This document shows, piece after piece, positions 1 through 11,200 of a DNA stretch of 64,000 nucleotides (positions are counted from its first letter, which is position 1; the number at the start of each line of letters is the position of its first letter). The stretch spans positions 486,521,763 to 486,585,762 of the forward strand of contig NC_058524.1 of NCBI RefSeq assembly GCF_904849725.1, given 5' to 3'. Under the pieces are notes generated by a model that ran no database searches, was not told the origin of the DNA, and worked only from the letters and a program-made list of their open reading frames with translations. The translations under genes and the position numbers were made by a program. This stretch comes from Hordeum vulgare subsp. vulgare (Eukaryota > Streptophyta > Magnoliopsida > Poales > Poaceae).

Positions 1-991
1 CTCTCTTGAATCTTCAATACAAAGTTCTCCATGATCTTCATGGAGATCTATCCGATGTAATCTTCTTTGGCGGTGTGTTTGTCGAGATCCGGTGAATTGT
101 GGATTTGTGATCAGATTATCTATGATATATATTTGAGTCTTTGTTGATTTCTTATATGCATGATTTGATATCCTTGTAAGTCTCTCCGAGTCTTGGATTT
201 TGTTTGGCCAACGAGATCTATGATTCTTGCAATGGGAGAAGTGCTTGGTTTTGGGTTCTACCATGTGGTGACCTTTCCCATTGACAGTAGGGGCAGCAAG
301 GCACACATCAAGTAGTTGCCATCTAGGGTAAAAAAGATGGGGTTTTTATCATTGGTTTGAGATTATCCCTCTACATCATGTCATCTTGCTTAAGGCGTTA
401 CTATGTTCTTATGGACTTAATACACTAGATGCATGCTGGATAGCGGTCGACGTGTGGAGTAATAGTAGTAGATGCAGAAAGTATCGGTCTACTTGTTTTG
501 GACGTGATGCCTATAGATATAATCATTGCATAGATATTGTCACGACTTTGCGCGGTTCTATCAATTGCTCGATAGTAATTTGTTCACCCACCGTCTACTT
601 GCTTTCATGAGAGAAGCCACTAGTAAACACTACGGCCCCCGGGTCTTTTCTCATCCATCGTTTACATCTCCACTTTTGTTACTTTGTTGCTTTCAGTTCT
701 CACTTGGCAAACAATCTATAAGGGATTGACAACCCCTTCATAGCGTTGGGAGCAAGCTTTTGTGTTTGTGTAGGATCTTGAGATACTCCTCCACTAGATT
801 GATACCTTGGTTCTCAAACTGAGGGAAATACTTACCACCGCTATGCTACATCACCCTTTCCGCTTCGAGGGAACACCAACGCAAGGCTCCAAGGCCACGG
901 GGGAAATCCTTTGCATACTTGCCTAGGAAGTCCCTTAAGGCGTAGCCGCAACAGGAAGATCAAGCCAAGTATTCTCCCGTCGACGTGCCTA
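1..991 (+). repeat. Gypsy-type LTR, plus strand, 5' end cut by window edge
   Basis: This is the 3' part of a long terminal repeat. It matches the reverse complement of 3685-4640 over most of its length: the first 70 bases here correspond to the stretch ending near 4620 on the other strand, and the block ending in 'actgagggaaatacttac' near 830 is present in both. The LTR appears to end near 991 in a degenerate CGTGCCTA where its partner has CGTGTCA. The primer-binding-like TTTCTGGCGCCGTTG follows at once, so this copy is oriented as a 5' LTR. The two copies are clearly diverged, so the insertion is old. Frames at 386-729 are by-products of the repeat. Confidence 0.8.
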
Positions 992-1356
992 TTTCTGGCG
1001 CCGTTGGAAGGTCTTTTGTTGCAGTAGCACTTTCCGCTTGTGTTTTGATCCTTTGGAAACTACAAGGTCAGAGAGATTGACAACCTCTTTGTACTCTCTG
1101 GGAGCAAAGTTATTTTTTGTGTGTGCAGGTCCATGTCTTCTGCTAGCGCCAGGATGGAAGACACCTACTTGTTGAGCCTAGGAGTCCTCTTGGTTTGATA
1201 AACCTTACAGTCTCGTGTAAGGGAAATGTGCTGCTGACTACATCTCCACCTTACACTTGGGGTAACCAATGAGGGGCGAGAAGTATATCCATCAACTCGT
1301 CATCAATGCAGCAATGGATTAAGAATGCTATGGCCAACCAAGTCATCTCCGGATAG
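992..1356 (+). other. Primer-binding site and untranslated leader of the left element
   Basis: TGGCGCCGTTGG at about 996-1007 matches the first 11 bases of the site complementary to plant tRNA-Asp (TGGCGCCGTTGCCGGGGA), the primer of many Triticeae gypsy elements, and then diverges. The remainder is leader sequence without a convincing open frame. Confidence 0.6.
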
Positions 1357-2196
1357 GTGGCCATGCTCAATTCTTATGAACCCAGTGTCAGTCTCTTCCC
1401 TTCGTCGAGCGACGAGTCACTCGGTGACTCCGACTGCGACAGCAGCAGGGGTGCAGCCGAGATCCTGATGGCCGACACCAACATGGGAGGCAACCCCGAC
1501 CAAGCCTCAGAGAACTATGAGAAGCGTGACGACACGCAGCATCGCCACGGCGACGACAACTACCGCATTTCGCAACCGCTCACCGAGCAACAACGTGAAG
1601 AACTACAGCGGAGGAGCGACCAAGTCCTTCGCACCCCCATCACCGGGAATACCCCGGACGAGATCGCGCTGGAGAACGCACGACTGACCAACTTGGCCGA
1701 ACATGAGCGCCTCGAGCGGCTCCAGCATTCACTCGACGCGCGGGTTGCGAGAGACCAGCCGAGCTCTTATTGGACAATTCCTGGTACCAATATACCAATA
1801 AGAAAGATCAAAAAGGATATGCTATCAATTCTGAATAGCTTGGCAGAATATTTTAACCAAATGAATGGGAAGTTTCCAAAGCCAGAAAGGGTTGAAATAC
1901 AAAAAGGAGAAACATTATATGTTTTGTTTGACGAAAATAAATCCGGAGTATATCTGACATGGGAAGACACCATGATAGAGAAAATAGATGCAAAACGAAT
2001 AGGACAAGACTTAACATTCAAAAAATATGACAGTATTGATGATGCCTTGTTTTGGTCAAGAAAAATGATGGGGGGAATTATTATATTGATCCCAAGGCTA
2101 AAGATTATATCTAGAAGAGAAAGAATACAAATAACAATGCATCTAATATGCCAATGCCTAAAACTACAAAGGGAAAATCATCGGGAAAGAATATAA
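1357..2196 (+). pseudogene. Gag-like frame fused to an RNase H1 N-terminal/viroplasmin-like domain
   Basis: This 279-codon frame has two dissimilar halves. Residues 1 to about 136 are GC-rich at the DNA level and encode an acidic, Ser- and Asp-rich start followed by a charged Glu/Arg/Gln helix (EQQREELQRR, EHERLERLQHS), typical of grass gypsy gag leaders. From about base 1767 the DNA becomes AT-rich. Residues about 187-240 then show a pattern like the hybrid-binding domain of RNase H1 and the caulimovirus viroplasmin domain: LYVLFDENKSGVYLTW, then FKKYDS and an Ala-containing helix. A run of G near 2070 probably marks a frameshift, because the +1 frame continues with NYYIDPKAKDYI and a Lys-rich linker leading towards the next frame. 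The domain call is from pattern memory. The product is not expected to be functional as it stands. Confidence 0.5.
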
Positions 2197-2239
2197 AGGA
2201 GGAAGATTCTCCAAAAAATATACATAAAAAGGATGCCTT

Positions 2240-2476
2240 GTGAAGGGAATAAACCCTTTGGATAGTGAATATATATATCAAGAAATGGACAAAAGATTTG
2301 AAGAATTGTCAAAAATAATGAAGAAGGAATTAAAGGAAGAAATATTAAATGAAATAAGGATTGAAATGAACGTAAGATTTGAAGATATAAAGAAAGAATG
2401 TGATACGAAGTATGATTTCCATCTCTTAAATGAGGGTCATAAGGATATCACAAGGCATGGGCAGCCACTTCAGTAA
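2240..2476 (+). pseudogene. Coiled-coil remnant downstream of the RNase H1-N-like frame
   Basis: This 78-codon frame is rich in Glu, Lys and Ile and should form a coiled coil (MDKRFEELSKIMKKELKEEI). It lies 43 bases after the preceding frame in the same AT-rich block. Reading the upstream DNA in the shifted frame gives a Lys-rich linker running towards it, interrupted by stop codons. The two frames were therefore probably one protein: RNase H1-N-like domain, basic linker, coiled coil. No specific family is recognised. Confidence 0.4.
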
Positions 2477-3684
2477 AGCCCTACTTCAAATATCACTGAA
2501 TTTGAATTGACATTACTATCAATTATTCGGGCGCGGAGGACCTATACCCCGACTGAATACTGATAGGAATCTAGATATTGGTGTATATTGAAACTAGAAT
2601 AATGGTATATATTGATATGAAATATCAATTATATGGGCAAGGAAGACCCACCTCCAAAAAAATCAGCATGTTCGCAGCCAAGTATGTATGCAGACACATA
2701 TCAATAGCCAATGCACGCATATGTGCATGTTTACAACCAAGTATGCCCGCGTACACATATCAACGGGGCAATGCACGTGCGTATGCATACCCATAGATTT
2801 TAATATTCTAAAGATTAAAGTCCAAGACAAAATCATGACGAAGAAGAAAATCAAAAAAGAAGATAATGCCACCTCCATTGGCAGCCAAGACACGGCGTGC
2901 AATTCCCTCCAACATGCACTCAATACCCTAGAAAGAAGGGCTATAATGTCTACAAAACCTATAAATCCTAGAAGACCTAAAAACTAGGTGCATGATGGGC
3001 AAGGAGAAAGAAGGAGGAAATAATAGAGGTGCATTCTCCCGGAAGCCATCCAAGAGCTACTCCCTTGCCTATAAAAGGAGGAGTTTGCTGCGAAGCGAGA
3101 CACCAGACGGAGAAGAACTAGCACAGATAGAGCAGAGAGCTGCAACTCAGCTAGCAAGCTCGTTGCTGAGTAGTAGTACTTCCTCATCGTGTAATAAGAG
3201 CTACAATATTGAGAGCATTTGTAATCTCGCGAAGGTAGTTAGAAGGTAATTTCTTTTATCCTCGTGTAAACCCTTCGGGGGTTCCCGAAAGGGAAAACAA
3301 TATGTAAATTATGTTGTGGAAATGTTGTAGTTTCGTGTTTTCACTTGGTATTTTATTTATGAATTTATGGGACAAATTCTTATTCTAGGGATCCTATAGG
3401 AAAAACTCTGCCGGTAGTTCTCTGTGTAGCCTAGTGTGCCATTTGAATGAGAACCTTGTGATCGTAGAGAAGTGTTCCCTTCGGATGGACCTGCGTGGGA
3501 AGGCGATAGGAATTTACCCCATAAAATTGCGACTAAAAACATCAAGTGAACGAACTTAGCTACATCTGAAACAACATAATGATAAATATGGTGAGTATTG
3601 AGTAGGATATCACACCACTGCGTACACCTCAGTCGTCTTGTTGGCCTTGATAACTGCTACTTCTCAAACAACAGCGCCAGAAAT
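2477..3684. other. AT-rich region with minisatellite and a promoter- or LTR-like segment
   Basis: No supportable gene is present. About 2675-2790 holds two imperfect copies of a unit of roughly 58 bases, each starting CAAGTATG and containing CACATATCAA and CAATGCACG. At 3070-3077 a TATAAAAG box lies in a GC-richer context, followed by a purine-rich leader. This could be the U3/R part of another LTR or an old pararetroviral promoter. From about 3684 leftwards on the minus strand, TTTCTGGCGCTGTTG is the primer-binding-like sequence that follows the minus-strand LTR. The 62-codon minus frame at 3357-3545 is probably leader sequence of that element. Confidence 0.5.
3070..3077 (+). promoter_or_regulatory. 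TATA box (TATAAAAG) in the segment between inverted LTRs
   Basis: TATAAAAG is preceded by CTTGCC and followed by GAGGAG, the usual setting of a plant retroelement core promoter. No flanking TG..CA termini were confidently found, so the element it belonged to is unknown. Confidence 0.4.
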
Positions 3685-5198
3685 TGACACGTTGACGGAG
3701 ACTTGTTTGCGTTAGTTTTTCCCTTGAAGGGGAAAGGGTGATGCAGCACAGGAGCAGTAAGTATTTCCCTCAGTTTGAGAACCAAGGTATTAATCTAGTA
3801 GGAGAATCTCGTCAAGTCCAGAGTACCTGCGCAAACACAAAAGAGCTTGCACCCAACGCTATAAAGGGGTTGTCAATACCTTCAAGATTGATTGCAAAGT
3901 GAGATCTGAAGGCGGGAAGTGCAACGAAGTAAAAGAGTAAGGCTGAAAATATGGTGTGAAGTAGACCCGGGGGCCATAGTGTTCACTAGAGGCTTCTCTC
4001 AAAATAGCAAATATTACGGTGGGTGAACAAATTACTGTCGAGCAATTGATAGAACCGCGCAAAGTCATGACGATATCTAAGGCAATGATCATACATATAG
4101 GCATCACGTCCGAGACAAGTAGACCGATACTTTCTGCATCTACTACTATTACTCCACACATCGACCGCTATCCAGCATGCATCTAGTGTATTGAGTTCAT
4201 GACGAACAGAGTAACGCCTTAAGTAGGATGACATGATGTAGAGGGATAAACTCAAACCAATGATGAAAACCCCATCTTTTTACCCTTGATGGCAACAACA
4301 CGATGTGTGCCTCGCTACCCCTTCTGTGACTGGGTGAGGTCACAGCACGGTATGAACCCAAAACCAAGCACTTCTCCCATTGCAAGAATCATAGATCAAG
4401 CTGGCCAAACAAAACCCACAACTCGAAGAGAAATACAAGGATATGAAATCATGCATAAGAGAGATAAGAAGAAACTCAAATAAGATTCATAGATAATCTG
4501 ATCATAAATCCACAATTCATAGGATCTCGACAAACACACCGCAAAAGAAGATTACATCGGATAGATCTCCATGAAGATCATGGAGAACTTTGTATTGAAG
4601 ATCCAAGAGAGACAAGAAGCCATCTAGCTACTAGCTATGGACCCGTAGGTCTATGGTGAACTACTCACGCGTCATCGGAGAGGTCATGGTGTTGATGAAG
4701 AAGCCCTCCGTATCCGAATCCCCCCTCCGGCAGGGCACCAGAACATGCCCTAGATGGGATCTTGCGGAGACAGAATCTTGCGGCGGTGGAAAAGTTCTTT
4801 CGATGGTCTCTTGATTTTTTCTGGAATTATTGGGTATATATAGGTGAAAGACCTAGGGCAGTGGTGGCCCAGGGAGCCCACAAGCCTGGGAGGCGCGACC
4901 CCCTAGCCACGGCTAGGGGGCTTGTGGGGTCCCTGGTGGCCCCCTGCCTTGGTTTTCAAGCTTCCCGATCTTCTTCTGTTTCGGAAAAAAACCTTTTTGG
5001 AAGTTTCGTTCCGTTTGGACTCCGTTTAAGATCATCCTCTGAAAGGGGTCAAAAACACGGAAAAAACAGGAACTGGCACTTGGCACTGATTTAATAAGTT
5101 AATCCCAAAAATATATAAAAGGCATACAAAACTTCCAAAGGTTGACAGGATAATAGCATGAAACCATCAAAAATTATAGATACGTTGGAGACGTATCA
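3685..5198 (-). repeat. LTR-B: gypsy-type LTR, minus strand
   Basis: Read on the minus strand, this LTR starts TGATACGTCTCCAACGTATC at 5198 and ends GTGTCA at 3685, about 1514 bp. A primer-binding-like TTTCTGGCGCTGTTG (tRNA-Asp type, one mismatch in the core) follows immediately, so it is a 5' LTR whose internal region points left. A minus-strand TATATATA lies at 4835-4842. It is the same family as the plus-strand LTR at 1-991 but in opposite orientation. Beyond its outer end come two bases and then Copia-1. The frame at 4762-5094 and the minus frames at 3859-4385 lie inside the repeat. Confidence 0.85.
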
Positions 5199-5200
5199 AT

Positions 5201-6979
5201 TGTTGGAAATATGCCCTAGAGGCAATAATAAAATGGTTATTATCATATTTCCTTGTTCATGATAATCGTCTATTGTTCATGCTATAATTGTATTAACAGG
5301 AAACAGTAATACATGTGTGAATAAATAGATCACAATGTGTCCCTAGCGAGCCTCTAGTTGGCTAGCTCGTTGATCAATAGATGATCATGGTTTCCTGATC
5401 ATGGGCATTGGATGTCATTGATAACGGGATCACATCATTGGGAGAATGATGTGATGGACAAGACCCAATCCTAAGCGTAGCACTAGATCGTATTGTTCGT
5501 ATGCTAAAGCTTTTCTAATGTCAAGTGTCTTTTCCTTCGACCGTGAGATTGTGCAACTCCCGGATACCGTAGGAGTGCTTTGGGTGTATCAAACGTCACA
5601 ACGTAACTGGGTGACTATAAAGGTGCACTACGGGTACCTCTGAAAGTGTATGTTGGGTTGGTACGAATCAAGATCGGGATTTGTCACTCCGCATGACGGA
5701 GAGGTATCTCTGGGCCCACTCGGTAGAACATCATCATGAGCTCAATGTGACTAAGGAGTTAGTCACACGATGACGTGCTACGGAACGAGTAAAGAGACTT
5801 ATCGGTAACGAGATTGAACAAGGTATAGGTATACCGACGATTGAATCTCGGGCAAGTTCTATACCGACAGACAAAGGGAATTGTATACGGGATTGATTGA
5901 ATCCTTGACATCGTGGTTCATCCGATGAGATCATCATGGAGCAAGTGGGAGCCACCATGGGTATCCATACCCCGCTGATGGTTATTGGCCGGAGAGGTGT
6001 CTCGGTCATGTCTGCCTGTCTCCCGAACCCGTAGGGCTACACACTTAAGGTTCGATGACGCTAGGGTTATAGGGAATTGTTATACGAGGTTACCGAAGGA
6101 TGTTCGGAGTCCCGAATTAGATCCCGGACGTCACGAGGAGCTCCGGAATGGTCCGGAGATAAAGATTGATATATAGGACGGATGGTTTTGGACATCGGAA
6201 CTGTTTCGGGCGTCGTCGGTAACGTACCGGGACCACCGAGACCACCGGAAGTGGCCCCAGGGGTCCATCGGAAGGGGTCCACCACCCCGGGAGGCTAGAT
6301 GGGCCAAGTGCGGGAGGGAACCAGCCCCTAGGTGGGCTGGTGCGCCCCCCACACTCAGCCCATGGCGCAAGAAGAGGGGAGAGGGCGGAACCCTAGCGCG
6401 GGTGGGCCTAAGGCCCACGAGAAGGGTGCGCCCAACCCTCCTCCCCTCCTGGCCGCCGCACCTCCCCCCCATCTAGGTCTGCCGCCCCTCCCAGGAGAGG
6501 GAAACCCTCAAGGGGGCGCAGCCCCTCCCTCCCCCTATATATAGTGGGCACTTTGGGCTGTTGGAGACACCAATCTTCCTCTCCCTCGGTGCAGCCCTCC
6601 TCTTCCTTCTCCTCCTCTCTGCCGGTGCTTGGCGAAGCCCTGCCGAGAGACCTCGTCTCTCCATCGACACCATGCCGTCGTGCTGCTGGAGATCTTCCCC
6701 AACCTCTCCCTCATCCTTGCTAGATCAAGGTGCGGGAGACGTCACCGGGTTGCACGTGTGTTGAACGCGGAGGTGCCGTGGTTCGGCACTAGATCGGAAT
6801 CACACCACGATCTGAATCGCCGCGAGTACGACTCCATCAACCGCGTTCTAGCAACGCTTCCTCTTAGCGATCTTCAAAGGTATGAAGATGCACTCTCCCA
6901 TCTCTTGTTGTTGGTCTCTCCATAGGAAGATCTGAATATGGCGTAGGAAAATTTTGAATTTATCCTACGTTACCCAACA
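5201..6979 (+). repeat. Copia-1 5' LTR
   Basis: A 1779-bp LTR, TGTTGGAAATATGCCC..TACCCAACA, with a TATATATA core-promoter box at 6536-6543 followed by a CT-rich transcribed leader. It is near-identical to 12245-14025. All frames between 5734 and 6925 are LTR shadows. Confidence 0.95.
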
Positions 6980-6980
6980 G

Positions 6981-6996
6981 TGGCATCCGAGCCAGG
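6981..6996 (+). other. Copia-1 primer-binding site (tRNA-iMet type)
   Basis: TGGCATCCGAGCCAGG lies one base after the 5' LTR. The usual copia site is TGGTATCAGAGC, so two core positions are changed. Copia-2 carries the unaltered form. Confidence 0.85.
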
Positions 6997-8235
6997 TTTT
7001 CTATGCGTAGATTCTATGCACGAGTGGAACACAAAATGGTTGTGGGCGATGATTTTTCAATTGCTTGCCGCTACTAGTCTTATTCTTTTCCGGCGGTATT
7101 GTGGGATGAAGCGGCCCGGACCGACATTACACGTACGCTTACGTGAGACTGGTTCCACCGACAGACATACACACCATGCATAAAGGTGGCTAGCGGGTGT
7201 CTGTCTCTCCTACTCTAGTCGGATTGGATTTGATGAAAAGGGTCCTTATGAAGGGTAAATAGCTTTGGCATATCATCGTTGTGGCTGTCACGTAGGTAAG
7301 AAACCGTTCTTGCTAGAAACCCAAACTAGCCACGTAAAACTTGCAACAACAATTAGAGGACGTCTAACTTGTTTTTGCAGGGTTGGACATGTGATGTGAT
7401 GTGGCCAAAGTTGTGATGTTGCATGTATGATGTATGAGATGATCATGTTATTGTAATAGGTTTCACGACTTGCATGTCAATGAGTATGACAACCGGCAGG
7501 AGCCATAGGAGTTGTCTTAATTTATTGTATGAGATGCAACGCCATGTGCTTACTACTTTTACTTCATTGCTAACGGTTAGCTATAGTAGTAGTGATAGTA
7601 GTAGTTGGCGTGACGACTTCACGGAGACATGATGATGGAGATCATGGTGTCACGCCGGTGACAATGATGATCATGCGATGCCTGAAGATGGAGATCGAAA
7701 GAGCAAAGATGATAATGGCCATATCATGTCACTATATGATTGCATTGTGATGTTTATCATGTTTTTCATCTTATTGCTTACAACGACGGTAGCATAATAA
7801 GATGATCCCTCTTAAAATTTCGAGAACGTATTCCCCTAAGTGTGCACGTTGTGAAGGACCGTTGTCTCGAAGCACCACGTGATGATCGGGTGTGATAGAT
7901 TCTAACGTTCGCATACAACGGGTGTAAGCCAGATTTACACACGCGAAACATCTAGGATGACTCGACGAGCTTAGCATGTACATACATGACCTCGAATACA
8001 AGAGACCGAAAGGTCGAACATGAGTTGTATGGTTGAATACGATCAGCATGAAGTTGCTCACCATGGTGACTAGTCCGTCTCACATGATGATCGGATACGG
8101 GTTAGTCAACATGGATCATGTATCACTTAGATGACTAGAGGGATGTCGATTTAAGTGGGAGTTCATACTTAATTTGATTAAATGAACTTAGTTGTCATGA
8201 ACTTAGTCTAAAGGTTGTCTTTATAAATATTGTAG
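6997..8235 (+). other. Copia-1 untranslated leader
   Basis: A long leader between the primer-binding site and gag, with no supportable gene. It aligns with the leaders of Copia-2 (minus, about 20837-22078), Copia-3 (50559-51800) and Copia-4 (from 35566). A CTTGTTTTTGCAGGGT motif at about 7368-7384 resembles a 3' splice acceptor and is conserved in Copia-3; Copia-2 has TTTTTGTAGGG at the same place. Confidence 0.7.
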
Positions 8236-11200
8236 ATGGCCAACGTCAACCTCAATTTCAACGCATTCCCAGAGAAAAACAAGTTGAAAGATGATGGTAG
8301 CAACTATGCGGACCGGGTTCGCAACTTGAAGCTCATCCTTGAAGCAGCTAAAAAGGCTTATGTCCTTGATGCACCGCTAGGTGACCCTCCCGCTCCTGCA
8401 GCAGCCCAGGACATTCTAAACGGCTAGCAAACGCAGAGTGATGACTACTCTCTGGTTAGGTGTGGCATGTTGTACAGTTTGGAAACGGGGATCCAAAGGC
8501 GTTTTGAGCAACACGGTGCATATGAGATGTTCCAAGAGCTGAAACTAGTTTTTCAAGCTCATGCCCGTGTTGAGAGAGATGAAGTCTCCGCCAAGTTCTT
8601 TAGCTGTAAGATGGAGGAGAGCAGTTCTGTCAGTGAGCACATACTCAAAATGTTTGGGTTACACGGTCGTCTGACTTCACTTGGAGTCGAACTTCCGGAT
8701 GATGCTATAATTGACAGAATCCTTCAGTCTCTCCCACCAAGCTACAAAGGTTTTGTGCTGAACTATAACATGCAAGGGATGGAGAAGATCATTCCTGAGT
8801 TGTACTCGATGCTCAAGTCTGCAGAAGTAGAAATCAAGAAAGAGCATCAAGTGTTGATGGTCAACAAGACCACTAGTTTGAAGAAGGGCAAGGGTAAGAA
8901 GAACTTCAAGAAAGACAGCAAAGCCGTTGCCGCGCCCGGTAAGCCAGATGCCGGGAAGAAGAAAAAGAATGGACCCAAGCCTGAGACTGAGTGCTTCTAT
9001 TGAAAGGGAAAAGTTCACTGGAAGCGGAGCTGCCCCAAATACTTAGCGGACAAGAAGGCCGGCAGCGTTAAAGGTATATGTGATATACATGTTATTGATG
9101 TGTACCTTACCAGCGCTCGTAGTAGCTCCTGGGTATTTGATACCGATGTTGTTGCTCACATTTGCAACTCAAAGCAGGAACTGTGGAATAAGCGGAGACT
9201 GGCCAAGGACGAGGTGACGATGCGCGTCGGGAATGGCTCCAAGGTCGATGTGATCGTCGTCGACACGCTGCATCTACATCTACCGTCGGGATTAGTTTTA
9301 AACCTTAATAATTATTATTTAGTACCAGCTTTGAGCATGAATATTGTATCCTTGCTTAATGCGAGACGGCTACTCATTTAAGTCAGAGAATAATGGTTGT
9401 TCTATTTATATGAGTGATATGTTTTATGGTCATGCTCCGCTGGTGAATGGTTTATTCTTGATGAATCTCGATCGTGATGTTACGCATATTCATAGTGTGT
9501 GTACCAAAAGATGTAAAGTTGATAATGATAGTCCCACATACTTGTGGCACTGCCGCCTTGGTCATATCGGTGTTAAGCGCATGAAGAAGCTCCATACTGA
9601 TGGACTATTAGAGTCTCTTGACTTTGAATCATTTGACACATGCGAACCGTGCCTCATGGGCAAGATGACTAAGACTCCATTCTCAGGAATAATGGAGAGA
9701 GAAAACGACTTATTGGAAATAATACATGCTGATGTGTGTGGTCCAATGAACGTTGAAGCTCGCGCTGGCTATCGTTATGTTCTCACTCTCACCGATGATT
9801 TGAGTAGGTATGGGTATATCTACTTGATGAAGCACAAATCTGAGACGTTTGAAAAGTTCAAGGAATTTCAGAATGAGGTCGAGAATCAACGTGACAGAAA
9901 AATTAAGTGTCTACGATCTGATCGTGGAGGAGAATATTTGAGTCACGAGTTTGGCACACACCTAAGGAAGTGTGGAATCGTTTCACAACTGACGCCGCCT
10001 GGCACACCGCAACGCAACGGAGTGTCTGAACATCATAATCGCACTTTATTAGATATGGTACGATCTATGATGTCTCTTACCAACTTACCGCTATCATTTT
10101 GGGGATACTCATTAGAAACTGCAGCATTCACTTTAAATAGGGCACCGTCTAAATCGTTGAGACGACACCGTATGAACTATGGTTTGGCAAGAAACCTAAG
10201 TTGTCATTTCTTAAAGTTTGGGGCTGCGATGCTTATGTGAAGAAACTTCAACCAGAGAAGCTCGAACCCAAAGCGGAGAAATGCGTATTCATAGGATACC
10301 CTAAGGAAACTATTGGGTATACCTTCTATCTAAGATCCTAAGGTAAAACCTTTGTTGCCAAGAACGGATCCTTTCTAGAGAAAGAGTTTCTCTCGAAAGA
10401 AGTAAGTGGGAGGAAGGTAGAACTTGATGAGGTAATTACAGCCCCTCTCGAACTGGAAAGTAGCGCAGCGCGGGAAGTTGTTCTTGTGGCGCCTGCACCA
10501 ATTGAAGAGGAAGTTAATAATAATGATCATGTCGCTTTGGATCAAGTTACTACTGAACCGCGAAGGTCCACAAGGGTACGCTCCGCACCAGAGTGGTACG
10601 GCAACCCTGTGATGGAAGTGATGTTGTTAGACAACGGTGAACCTTCGAACTATGAAGAAGCGATGGCGGACCCGGATTCCAACAAATGGCTTGAAGCTAT
10701 GAAATCCCAGATAGGATCCATGTATGAGAACAAAGTATGGACTTTGGTGGACTTGCCCGATGACCGGTGAGCCATAGAACATAAATGGATCTTCAAGAAG
10801 AAGACTGATGCAAACGGTAATGTAACCGTTTATAAAGCTCGTCTTGTCACAAAGGGTTTTCGACAAATTCAAGGAATTGACTACGAAGAGACTTTCTCTC
10901 CCGTAGCGAAGCTGAAATCAGTCCGAATCATGTTAGCAATTGCCGCCTTTTATGATTATGAAATTTGGCAAATGGACGTCAAAACAGCATTCCTTAACGG
11001 GAACCTTAAGGAAGAGTTGTATATGATGCAACCAGAAGGTTTTGTCGACCCTAAGGGTGCTAACAAAGTGTGCAAGCTCCGGCGCTCCATCTATGGGCTG
11101 GTGCAAGCATCTCAGAGTTGGAACATTCGCTTTAATGAGGTGATTAAAGCATTTGGGTTCATACAGGTTTACGGAGAAGCCTGTCTGTACAAGAAAGTGA

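Noticed and set aside
2560..3330. Endogenous pararetrovirus as a firm call
   Set aside because: No initiator-Met primer site, reverse transcriptase, coat or movement domain seen. The viroplasmin-like pattern and TATA box alone are insufficient.
5734..6925. Many 60-110 codon frames on both strands in the copia LTRs (also at 12778-13971, 14898-16339, 22349-23419, 49193-50591, 56000-57331, 62849-63802)
   Set aside because: They recur because the LTRs recur. They have no recognisable domain and overlap promoters and CT-rich leaders.
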